From Alphaproteobacteria bacterium AO1-B (lineage in GTDB: Bacteria; Pseudomonadota; Alphaproteobacteria; Rhizobiales; Stappiaceae), in contig MLAX01000005.1 in the NCBI GenBank assembly GCA_001890945.1, positions 496,001 to 560,000 on the forward strand: a DNA stretch of 64,000 nt, in the 5' to 3' direction. Below the pieces are notes generated by a model. The model did not search any database and was not told where the DNA came from. It was given only the letters and a program-made list of their open reading frames with translations. Below, piece by piece: positions 9,014 through 16,598 of this stretch; within the stretch, counting starts at the first letter, position 1, and each line of letters opens with the position of its first letter. The translations under genes were made by a program, and so were the position numbers.

Positions 9014-9531
9014 TGGTTGGAGCCGTTTCGAAAACCCGAACCCTTCACTGGTTGATTGCTGTGTTCGTAGCGTTGGCGCTTGCGACGGGCTACATGGCGC
9101 AGCAGATACCATCCATGAGCGGTGAGTTCCTAAGGATCCATCTCGCGGTTGGTTTGCTCGCCGGATTGTTGTCCTTGGTGCGTTTAGCCGTCTGGCTGGT
9201 TGCAGGAGGACAGGCTTCGACGATTGGGCATCAATCAAAAGGGATACATTGGGCGGCCAAGATGGTTCTCGGCTTTCTGCGCGTTCTGCCCGTGATTCTT
9301 CTGGTGAGCGGGGTGGGCATATTGGTTTTGACAGGCGCTGCGCCCGAGATCCTGAGCGGCAACACTCCCGACCCGGACCTTCTAGCTCAGGCTCCGCCGC
9401 AATCTTTGCATCATCGAGCGGCCTTCGCACTTTTCGTCTTGATGACAGCTCATATCGCTGCAGCCATTTGGCATATGCTGGCCGAAAGAGGCTGGAAACT
9501 ACAAAAAGAGCCTCAAAGCACAATCTCATGA
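9013..9531 (+). CDS. Cytochrome b561 family membrane protein
   Basis: A 172-residue protein with four membrane helices. Histidines suited to bind two b hemes are in the expected helices: HWLIAVFV in helix 1, IHLAVG in helix 2, and HH...AHIAAAIWHM in helix 4. Bacterial b561 proteins pass electrons from ubiquinol to a periplasmic acceptor or to superoxide. ATG 9013 overlaps the ABM gene stop; GGAGGATGG just before it is a good RBS. The paired exported ABM protein is a candidate electron-transfer partner (inference). The operon is likely controlled by the divergent MarR protein. Confidence 0.88.
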   Translation: MVGAVSKTRTLHWLIAVFVALALATGYMAQQIPSMSGEFLRIHLAVGLLAGLLSLVRLAVWLVAGGQASTIGHQSKGIHWAAKMVLGFLRVLPVILLVSGVGILVLTGAAPEILSGNTPDPDLLAQAPPQSLHHRAAFALFVLMTAHIAAAIWHMLAERGWKLQKEPQSTIS

Positions 9532-9535
9532 AGAC

Positions 9536-9561
9536 AAGGCTGCCAAGAAGGGCAGCCTTTT
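9536..9561. terminator. Bidirectional terminator between b561 and gpsA
   Basis: AAGGCTGCC (9536-9544) pairs with GGCAGCCTT (9551-9559) around a 6-base loop, with a short T run after it. It lies between the converging b561 and gpsA genes. Confidence 0.8.
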
Positions 9562-9592
9562 CATGTTGATGTGTTTTGCAGTGCTAGGCGTC

Positions 9593-10600
9593 TCAAAAAA
9601 AGTCAGTTTCTGATTTCAGCGGCCTGGCCATGAGGGTGTTCAAAGCTTCGTCAATCGTCATGTCTTCACTGACCATCCGGGCGACGGTGTCACAAATGGG
9701 CACCTCGATCTCATGCTTTTGAGCCAATTTGACCGCGACTTGCGCCGAGTATGCCCCTTCAGCCAGCTTGCCGCCGGCGGCGATCAGCTCCGAGGCCATA
9801 AAGCCTTCACCGAGTCGCATTCCAAATGAGAAATTGCGCGACTGAGTAGAGGAGCAGGTCAGTACAAGGTCACCCAGACCGGACAGGCCTGTCAGGGTTT
9901 CGCCTTGTGCCCCCATCGCGCTGCCAAGCCTGTTCAGTTCTGCAAATCCGCGTGCCGTCAATGCTGCTTGCGCACTGGCGCCAAGTTTTCTTCCAGCCAC
10001 TGCGCCACAAGCGATGGCAAGGACGTTCTTGAGCGCGCCGCCAATTTGTGTTCCGAGGACATCGATCGAGGCATAGGGACGGAAGCAGGGCGATTGCAGC
10101 GCTTCGCAAAGGCTCAGAGCTGTTTTTGCCGTGTGTGCGGCAACGGTAACTGCTGTCGGGAGGCCCTTAGCGACATCGTCAGCAAAACTCGGTCCGGACA
10201 AGACCCCGGGTTCTATGCCGGGAAGCTCTTCCTTCATCACCTGCGACAAAAGCTTACCGGTGGTCTGCTCGATGCCCTTTGCGCATAAGACAACAGGTCC
10301 GCGCACAGCGCCGGTCTCTTTGAGAGCGCTTAGGATGGCTCGGGTAGATTGTGCCGGTGTCACAAGTAGAATCGCATCTGCATCGGCGGCATCTTTTAAA
10401 GACGAGGTTGCATTCAGATCTTCATCGAACGTAATCCCCGGCAGATACTTCGTGTTCTGCTGCTTGCTCCGGACTTCAGAGACTGTTGCAGGATCCCGCG
10501 CCCAGAGGCGCACGGTAGTTCCAGCCCGAGCCGCAGTTAAAGCAAGCGCGGTGCCCCAGGCGCCGCCGCCGATGACACCGATCGACTTAACGGCCCCCAT
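9593..10600 (-). CDS. gpsA: Glycerol-3-phosphate dehydrogenase [NAD(P)+]
   Basis: GpsA reduces dihydroxyacetone phosphate to sn-glycerol-3-phosphate, the entry to phospholipid synthesis. The 335-residue protein has an N-terminal Rossmann motif (IGVIGGGAWGTALA), the CAKGIE loop, and the catalytic lysine region (GALKNVLAIACGAVAG) followed by TARGFAEL. The frame extends upstream to 10732, but ATG 10600, preceded by AGGG, matches the family start and overlaps the upstream Nudix gene by 14 bases. In many alphaproteobacteria gpsA adjoins tsaD; here about 3 kb of other genes lie between them. Confidence 0.96.
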   Translation of the reverse strand: MGAVKSIGVIGGGAWGTALALTAARAGTTVRLWARDPATVSEVRSKQQNTKYLPGITFDEDLNATSSLKDAADADAILLVTPAQSTRAILSALKETGAVRGPVVLCAKGIEQTTGKLLSQVMKEELPGIEPGVLSGPSFADDVAKGLPTAVTVAAHTAKTALSLCEALQSPCFRPYASIDVLGTQIGGALKNVLAIACGAVAGRKLGASAQAALTARGFAELNRLGSAMGAQGETLTGLSGLGDLVLTCSSTQSRNFSFGMRLGEGFMASELIAAGGKLAEGAYSAQVAVKLAQKHEIEVPICDTVARMVSEDMTIDEALNTLMARPLKSETDFF

Positions 10601-11063
10601 TGATCTGCCCTTCCATGCGCGACCGTAGTGTTTCAAGCTGCGCTCCAAACCCTTCAAAATAACGGGTCTCGGGCGGCGCTTCCTCTGAGAACAAATCAAC
10701 CCAGAACAGGCGGAACCGGATTGGTGCTCCACCCGCGCTTGGCGTCATTTCAAAATGTTCCCATTCGTCAGCGGGCTTTTCCGGAATCGTGCCGTGAAAA
10801 TGCCGTCTGCGATGAAGGCCATCGAGAATACCGGGCACATTGTCGATGAAGTGATCCTGGTCGGCGAACGATTCGAGGGCGATATCCAAGGTTAGTCCGG
10901 TCTCCTCGGAAAATTCGCGTATTGCCCCTTGAAGATAACTTTCGCCTGGATCGAGCGTGCCGCCGGGCACCTGAAGATCCGGCCGCGGATTGTCGGCTTC
11001 TTCGAACACTAAAAGCTCCGGTCCGCAGGTCAGATAGACATAGGCTTTGTGAAAGATTTTCAT
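10587..11063 (-). CDS. Nudix hydrolase
   Basis: A 158-residue protein with a complete Nudix box (GX5EX7REUXEEXGU) from G35 to L57: G35, E41, R49-E50, E53-E54, G56. The glutamates bind Mg2+ for hydrolysis of a nucleoside diphosphate linked to another moiety. The substrate cannot be assigned. The frame is open to 11183, but MKIFHKAYVYL at 11063 starts the Nudix fold and has GGAA upstream. It overlaps gpsA by 14 bases and is probably co-transcribed with it. Confidence 0.9.
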   Translation of the reverse strand: MKIFHKAYVYLTCGPELLVFEEADNPRPDLQVPGGTLDPGESYLQGAIREFSEETGLTLDIALESFADQDHFIDNVPGILDGLHRRRHFHGTIPEKPADEWEHFEMTPSAGGAPIRFRLFWVDLFSEEAPPETRYFEGFGAQLETLRSRMEGQINGGR

Positions 11064-11301
11064 CAGGGGTTCCGCTGCGCGCTGTGGTGCCTGCTTCGTA
11101 TCAGTCCCGCCCGGGCAGAAAAAGACCAAGTTGCATATCTGCCTGATTTGATTGTCTAAAGCCGTCCCCGGGATGAATTTCAAGTTAAAAAATTATCGTA
11201 AAACAATAAAAAATGATTGAGTTCAAGATTCGGATCAACTATCAGAATTCCCGCGGCAGGGGTCTTTCGACCCAATTTATTGCTTATCGGAGCCCCCACT
11301 G

Positions 11302-11700
11302 ATGAATTTTGGCACTCTTTTCCCACGCCTTTCCGTGACTGCAGTCTTGGTTGTTAGTCTGACGGCTTGCGGTCAAACCGGTTCGAATTACCGGCCGATC
11401 GTCGACGGTCCGATGGGGTATACCTACGAAAAGGATCTCGGAGATTGTAAAGCTCTTGCCGAACAGCGGCGTCTCTTCAATGACGAAACCAAGATGGCTG
11501 CCTTGGCCGGCGCTGCGATTGGTGGCGTGCTTGCGGCAGTTGAAGATGACGACGGCAAAAACGCTGCCGGGAACGCGGTGGCCGGGGCCTTGGCCGGAGG
11601 GGCTATCGGGGCTGGCGGCGGTGCTCTCAACGCGCATGGCGAACGCAAACAGATCGTCATGAACTGCATGCGTGGACGTGGGCACCGGGTTGTCGGTTAA
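11302..11700 (+). CDS. Glycine-zipper lipoprotein
   Basis: A 132-residue lipoprotein. A short signal peptide ends in the lipobox LTAC (Cys23). After a polar region comes a glycine-zipper stretch (AALAGAAIGGVLAAV, then AGNAVAGALAGGAIGAGGGA) of the kind found in outer-membrane lipoproteins and pore-like or envelope-stress proteins. It ends with a conserved-looking pair of cysteines (Cys49 and the Cys of MNCMRGRGH) that could form a disulfide in the periplasm. It is probably monocistronic. The exact role is unknown. Confidence 0.75.
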   Translation: MNFGTLFPRLSVTAVLVVSLTACGQTGSNYRPIVDGPMGYTYEKDLGDCKALAEQRRLFNDETKMAALAGAAIGGVLAAVEDDDGKNAAGNAVAGALAGGAIGAGGGALNAHGERKQIVMNCMRGRGHRVVG

Positions 11701-11785
11701 CTCCGGGGCCGGTGTGACCGGCTCCCATTTCAACCTGTTTCTTTGCCGAAGAACGGTTGGCAAAGATTGATCGTCAACGTGATTC

Positions 11786-11802
11786 CTAACCGGAGATTAA
11801 CC
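11786..11802 (+). promoter_or_regulatory. Near-consensus CtrA-like box
   Basis: CTAA-N7-TTAACC (11786-11802) differs from the CtrA consensus TTAA-N7-TTAA(C) at one base. It lies about 20 bases before the hydroxylase/creatininase fusion gene. The single mismatch makes this a weak call. Confidence 0.25.
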
Positions 11803-11821
11803 AGTCTGACCTATCGCTGTT

Positions 11822-13624
11822 ATGTCGAAAACCGCAGCGGCGTTGGTCATGGAACACATCGAAATTGCAGTCGCGACCCTTTTTCGGTCTATCGTGGCGA
11901 TCGGCGTTCCCAGCGAGCGCATTTTTGTCCTCTATGTTTTCAGCACCCTGGCGATCGTCTATGTCGTATATCGCTTCCGCAAACCCACCGTTGCGTTTCT
12001 CAAATACTGTTTCCCAAAAGACATCTATCTGCACCCGTCTGCAAAGCAGGATTATCTCTATTACTTCTGGATGGCATTGCTGAAGGGTGTTCTCGTTGCT
12101 GTTCCCTTGGCTTGGCTTGGAACGAGCATCCATGGGATTTGGGTTGAACCTGCAACGCTGCAAGCGGGCGAAGCAGCGGACCATAGTTTTTGGTCCATTC
12201 TTGCCTTTTCCTTTCTGCTTCTGCTGGCCTTCGATTTTGCAGTATTTTTCACGCACTACCTGCAGCACAAGGTCCCGATCCTTTGGGAGTTCCACAAGGT
12301 TCATCACTCTGCAGAGGTGTTGACGCCGCTTACAGTTTTCCGGATGTCGCCCGTTGATCTAATCGTTACGGGTGCAGCAGTGGTTATCTGCGAAGCGGGC
12401 GCCCGTGCGCTCTGGTTGATGTTTATCGGGCCCGCGCCTGACATCTTCGCAATTCTTGGAATCAACGTAGGGATCTTTCTTTTCTACCTGTTCGGCTACA
12501 ACTTGCGCCATTCGCACATCTGGCTGTCGTATCCCGCCTGGTTGAGCAGTCATTTGGTCAGCCCGGCCATGCACCAGATCCACCACAGCAGTGAAGTCCG
12601 GCATTGGGACAAGAACATGGGGCTGGTCTTCTCCTGGTGGGACTGGCTGTTCGGGACGCTTTATATTCCGAGAGAAAAAGAGACCTTCAAATTCGGAATT
12701 GACGGGCATGAGGCCAATCCTTTTCACGCCTCCCACGAGATGTTGTGGAAGCCGTTCATTTGGGCCTGGCGGCGGGTAAGCAGACGAGTGAAACAAGTCT
12801 TCTCCGTCATAACAGCGTGCCTCTTGTGCCTTCTCGGACCAACGCAGGACAGTGTGGCTGATGAGAGCTACAGCCCGCCCTCTTTGCATCTTGAGGACCT
12901 AACCTGGACCGAGGTCAGGAAAGCTCTGGACGCGGGCTATACGCACGTGATCGTTCCTTCCGGTGGAACTGAGCAAAACGGTCCCCACATGGTGCTTGGG
13001 AAGCACAACATCGTGGTTAGGTACACCTCTGGTGCATTGGCATCACAGCTTGGCAAGACGCTGGTTGCCCCTGTTGTGACCTATGTCCCGGAAGGAGATA
13101 TCGACCCGCCGACAGGGCATATGCGGTTTCCGGGGACCTTGACGATATCGGAAGAGACCTTTGAAGACATCTTGGTGAGTACCGCGCAGAGCCTGCTCCA
13201 ACACGGGTTCTCAAGGGTCTACTTCATAGGTGACAGCGGTAGCACCCAGCGGGGTCAGAAGGCTGCGGCGGACCGGATGCGCGGCGGTTGGTGGTCGTCT
13301 GCCCCAGCCCAGGTGTTTCAGATCAGCGATTACTATTTTACCGAGGCAAACGGGCAAATCACTGAGCTTCAAGAACAAGGGTTCAGCTTAGAGCAGATCG
13401 GGACACATGCCGGAATAAGGGACACATCCGAAGTAATGGCACTCAAAGCCGATGGCGTACGCGATCTCGCCAATGCTGTTCTCGGCTTGCTGAAAGCAAC
13501 TGGCGAAACAGGTGTCATAGGAGAACCGTCCCTGGCCAGCGCGGACATTGGTCGGGTCATGCTCAATTTGAAAGTGCAAGCCGCCCTCGCGCAGATCCGT
13601 GCTTTACCGGAACCCGGTCTCTAA
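11822..13624 (+). CDS. Fusion: membrane fatty-acid-hydroxylase/sterol-desaturase domain plus creatininase-like domain
   Basis: A 600-residue protein with two unrelated halves. Residues 1-310 are an integral membrane di-iron hydroxylase of the fatty acid hydroxylase superfamily. Its histidine clusters are H145-x3-H149, H158-x2-HH162, H230-x-H232 and H251-x2-HH255. At about V323 the text KQVFSVITACLLCLLG reads like a signal peptide or extra membrane helix. Residues about 355-600 form a creatininase-type domain, probably periplasmic. It has E384-Q-N386-GPH389-x5-H395 where creatininase has EQHGPH-x5-D, and HAG-IRDTSE at H529 where the family has HAGxxETS. The NGHGGN motif is replaced by GDSGSTQ. 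So the metal site is altered. No internal stop was found. Substrate unknown. Confidence 0.75.
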   Translation: MSKTAAALVMEHIEIAVATLFRSIVAIGVPSERIFVLYVFSTLAIVYVVYRFRKPTVAFLKYCFPKDIYLHPSAKQDYLYYFWMALLKGVLVAVPLAWLGTSIHGIWVEPATLQAGEAADHSFWSILAFSFLLLLAFDFAVFFTHYLQHKVPILWEFHKVHHSAEVLTPLTVFRMSPVDLIVTGAAVVICEAGARALWLMFIGPAPDIFAILGINVGIFLFYLFGYNLRHSHIWLSYPAWLSSHLVSPAMHQIHHSSEVRHWDKNMGLVFSWWDWLFGTLYIPREKETFKFGIDGHEANPFHASHEMLWKPFIWAWRRVSRRVKQVFSVITACLLCLLGPTQDSVADESYSPPSLHLEDLTWTEVRKALDAGYTHVIVPSGGTEQNGPHMVLGKHNIVVRYTSGALASQLGKTLVAPVVTYVPEGDIDPPTGHMRFPGTLTISEETFEDILVSTAQSLLQHGFSRVYFIGDSGSTQRGQKAAADRMRGGWWSSAPAQVFQISDYYFTEANGQITELQEQGFSLEQIGTHAGIRDTSEVMALKADGVRDLANAVLGLLKATGETGVIGEPSLASADIGRVMLNLKVQAALAQIRALPEPGL

Positions 13625-13630
13625 GGACAT

Positions 13631-14737
13631 CTAGACTTTTGCGCCTTTTTTTCCGGCGCCCAGCACACCGGCGTTGGACTGATCGAGTGGCCAGCGCGGA
13701 CGGGGCGGCAGCTTCATGTCATCTACGGGGCCTTCCAGTAGACGTTCTATTCCGGCCCAAGCAATCATGGCTGCATTGTCCGTGCAAAGCGCCATGGGGG
13801 GCGCAATGAAACGGGCGCCAGCCTCGTCAGCAGCGGAGAGCAGGCTGCTGCGGATCTCCTGATTGGCGGCGACGCCTCCTGCCACGACGATGCTCGGTAT
13901 TGTCTCCGGATAACGTTCCCGAAAAAGTTCCAAAGCCGATTTCGTGCGCGCGGAGAGTACGTCTGCGACAGCACGCTGGAAGGCGGCACACAAGTCCGCA
14001 ACAGTCTGATCATCGACCGGTTCCAGTTTTTTTGCCTGCGTGCGAAGAGCGGTTTTCAGACCAGCAAACGACATGTCCAAGCCGGGCCGGTCGAGCAGCG
14101 GTCGCGGCAGTTTGAAACGGGTCACGTCCCCCTTTTTCGCCATCTGCTCAACATGCGGGCCGCCGGGATAGGGCAGGCCGAGAAGTTTTGCGGTCTTGTC
14201 GAACGCTTCACCAATCGCATCGTCAATGGTCGTTCCGAGGCGTTCGTAATCGCCAACCCCGCGTACGAGCAAAAACTGACTGTGCCCGCCAGAAACAAGA
14301 AGTAGCAAAAACGGAAAGTCCAGATCATCGGTCAGGCGCGCAGTGAGCGCATGGCCTTCCAGATGATTCACTCCAATAAGAGGCTTACCGGCGGCCATGG
14401 CAATTGCCTTGGCAGTCATGAAGCCCACGATCACACCGCCAATGAGCCCGGGGCCGGCCGTTGCGGCGACAGCATCAATATCATCCCAGGAACATTTTGA
14501 TTTCTGGAGCGCTTCGGCAACAATCTTGTCCAGGATCTCGATGTGTGCACGGGCGGCAATTTCCGGCACCACGCCGCCGAATTCCGTATGTTCGTCGATC
14601 TGCGACCGGATGACATTTGATAGAATGTTTTTGTCGAGCGGTCCGCGCACCACGGCAGCTGCGGTTTCATCGCAACTTGTTTCAATGCCCAGAACCGTTA
14701 ATCGGGTGTCCGCTCGATTTTCATTGACGAAGGTCAT
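13631..14737 (-). CDS. tsaD: tRNA N6-adenosine threonylcarbamoyltransferase
   Basis: TsaD, the catalytic ASKHA-fold subunit, transfers threonylcarbamoyl from the adenylate to A37 of ANN-decoding tRNAs. The 368-residue protein has [14 protein letters not shown], the Fe-binding pair in [49 protein letters not shown] and [18 protein letters not shown]. The frame runs to 14839 but would overlap hemC; ATG 14737 matches the family start. It is convergent with the fusion gene (6-base gap) and divergent from hemC, the usual alphaproteobacterial arrangement. Confidence 0.97.
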   Translation of the reverse strand: MTFVNENRADTRLTVLGIETSCDETAAAVVRGPLDKNILSNVIRSQIDEHTEFGGVVPEIAARAHIEILDKIVAEALQKSKCSWDDIDAVAATAGPGLIGGVIVGFMTAKAIAMAAGKPLIGVNHLEGHALTARLTDDLDFPFLLLLVSGGHSQFLLVRGVGDYERLGTTIDDAIGEAFDKTAKLLGLPYPGGPHVEQMAKKGDVTRFKLPRPLLDRPGLDMSFAGLKTALRTQAKKLEPVDDQTVADLCAAFQRAVADVLSARTKSALELFRERYPETIPSIVVAGGVAANQEIRSSLLSAADEAGARFIAPPMALCTDNAAMIAWAGIERLLEGPVDDMKLPPRPRWPLDQSNAGVLGAGKKGAKV

Positions 14738-14833
14738 TGGTCTTGCCGCAGTTATTTGTGCTAGGTCATATACCAGAAAGAACGAACAGACCCGGCGCGT
14801 CTTTAGCCGGGCGTAGCATTTGGACGGTAAACC

Positions 14834-15760
14834 TTGCAATCAAATCCTTTGCGCATCGGAACACGGGGCAGCGCGCTGGCTCTGGCTCAAGCCCATGAAA
14901 CCCGCGCCCGGCTGATGGCTGCCCATGACCTTCCAGAGGACGCCTTCGAAATCGTGGTGATCAAGACCTCCGGAGACCAGATCCAGGACCGGCCCTTGTC
15001 GGAAGTCGGCGGGAAAGGCCTGTTCACCAAGGAAATTGAGGAGGCCATGCTGGATGGGCGTATTGATCTGGCCGTGCACTCGTCCAAGGACATGCCGACC
15101 GTTCTGCCGGACGGTTTGGCTCTGACCGCCTTCCTGCCGCGTGAAGATGTTCGGGATGCATTTTTGTCTCCCAAAGCCAAAACCCTGATGGATTTGCCGC
15201 ATGGCGCGGTGGTCGGATCCAGCTCGCTGCGCCGCCAGGCGATGATCAAACGCCTTCGCCCCGATATTGATGTGGTGATGTATCGCGGCAACTTGCAGAC
15301 CCGTTTGCGCAAGCTCGCAGAGGGCAAAGTGGACGCGACACTGCTCGCCTATGCAGGCTTGCGCCGACTTGGCCTTGAAGGGGAGGTGACCAGTCTTCTG
15401 GAAACTGAGGATTTTCTGCCGGCTGTTGGCCAGGGCGCGATCTGCATCGAAAGCCGTGAAGGCGACGAGCGGACGCTTGAAATGCTGCAGGCAATCCATG
15501 ATCGGGAGACCCAAATACGCTTGGATGCGGAACGCGCGTTCCTTGCGGTTCTGGATGGATCCTGCAGAACCCCGATTGGTGGTCTGGCCCTGTTGAACGG
15601 CGACGAGTTGACCTTGACAGGCACAGTTTTGAAACCGGACGGCTCCGAGGTTCATGATGAGGTGCGTTCCGGACGCGCAGCTGATGCTGTTCAAATCGGC
15701 CAGGCCGCTGGTGAAGCCTTGAAAGCCAAGATGGGGCCCGGGTTCCTCTCGAGCCACTGA
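14834..15760 (+). CDS. hemC: Hydroxymethylbilane synthase (porphobilinogen deaminase)
   Basis: HemC joins four porphobilinogens into hydroxymethylbilane in heme synthesis. The 308-residue protein begins [17 protein letters not shown]. It carries VHSSKDMPT, the arginine-rich [15 protein letters not shown] and the dipyrromethane cofactor cysteine C244 in [11 protein letters not shown]. The start must be TTG 14834, because no ATG or GTG lies between the conserved RIGTRGS and an upstream stop; GGACGG 7 bases before it can act as RBS. It is first gene of the hemC-hemD-mic60-hemY run. Confidence 0.96.
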   Translation: MQSNPLRIGTRGSALALAQAHETRARLMAAHDLPEDAFEIVVIKTSGDQIQDRPLSEVGGKGLFTKEIEEAMLDGRIDLAVHSSKDMPTVLPDGLALTAFLPREDVRDAFLSPKAKTLMDLPHGAVVGSSSLRRQAMIKRLRPDIDVVMYRGNLQTRLRKLAEGKVDATLLAYAGLRRLGLEGEVTSLLETEDFLPAVGQGAICIESREGDERTLEMLQAIHDRETQIRLDAERAFLAVLDGSCRTPIGGLALLNGDELTLTGTVLKPDGSEVHDEVRSGRAADAVQIGQAAGEALKAKMGPGFLSSH

Positions 15761-15764
15761 GCCG

Positions 15765-16478
15765 ATGCGTTTCCTCGTGACCCGTCCGCAACCTGACTGC
15801 AAGAGAACTGCCGATCGGTTGCGGGCCTTGGGACATGAGGCGGACGAGATGCCCCTGCTGCAATTTTGCCCCTGTCCGCCGCCAAGTTTTGATCTTGCCG
15901 GTGTTGACGCTTTGGCGCTCACCAGCCGCCGTGCTGTTGATGCGATCACTCATCACGCACAGCTGGTACAATTGACGTCTCTGCCTGCCTTCACGGTTGG
16001 AGACAAAACCGCTGCAGCCTGTCGGGCGGTGGGTTTTGAAGATGTTCGCTCAGCTGATTCTGATGTCGCGGGTCTGGCCAAACTGATCTTGTCGTCAGCT
16101 GGATCTGACTTGCGCAAGGTCCTTTATCTGTCCGCAGAACAGCGATCCGGCGATCTCGGGGGGCTTCTGGAAAAGGGTGGCTTCACTTGTCAGACCCTTC
16201 CCGTTTACCGAATGGAGCCTGTTCCTGACCTGCCAAAGACTGTCTTTCCAGGGCTGACAAATGAAGACTATGACGGTGTTTTGGTGTTTTCGCGCCGCAC
16301 TGGCGAAATCCTCGCGAGGCTCCTCACCGCCAATTTGCCAGAACACATTTTTTCCAATTTGCCGGTCTACGCAATTTCCGGTCAAGCAGCAGCAGGTCTC
16401 CAGGGCTTTAATGACGTTCATATCGCCAGCGCGCCGCGCGAAGATGCGCTCTTCGATCTGTTGTTAGCAGAGTGTTAA
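15765..16478 (+). CDS. hemD: Uroporphyrinogen-III synthase
   Basis: HemD closes hydroxymethylbilane with inversion of ring D. The 237-residue protein has the loose two-lobed pattern of the family: RFLVTRPQPDCKRTADRL at the start, ALTSRRAVDAI in lobe one, FTVGDKTAAACRAVGF, and the second-lobe VYRMEP with VLVFSRRTGE. It follows hemC by 4 bases. HemD sequences diverge strongly, so gene order supports the call. Confidence 0.92.
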   Translation: MRFLVTRPQPDCKRTADRLRALGHEADEMPLLQFCPCPPPSFDLAGVDALALTSRRAVDAITHHAQLVQLTSLPAFTVGDKTAAACRAVGFEDVRSADSDVAGLAKLILSSAGSDLRKVLYLSAEQRSGDLGGLLEKGGFTCQTLPVYRMEPVPDLPKTVFPGLTNEDYDGVLVFSRRTGEILARLLTANLPEHIFSNLPVYAISGQAAAGLQGFNDVHIASAPREDALFDLLLAEC

Positions 16479-16598
16479 CCCGAACCGGGGGAGTCGTTGT
16501 TTTGCAGCGCGCAAGACTCTTTGCCGCGGTGCTACCGCTTTGCAAAGAGACGTGTATAGTTAAGATCTTGGGACTGGCTGGGTGCGGGAGAGAGATAG

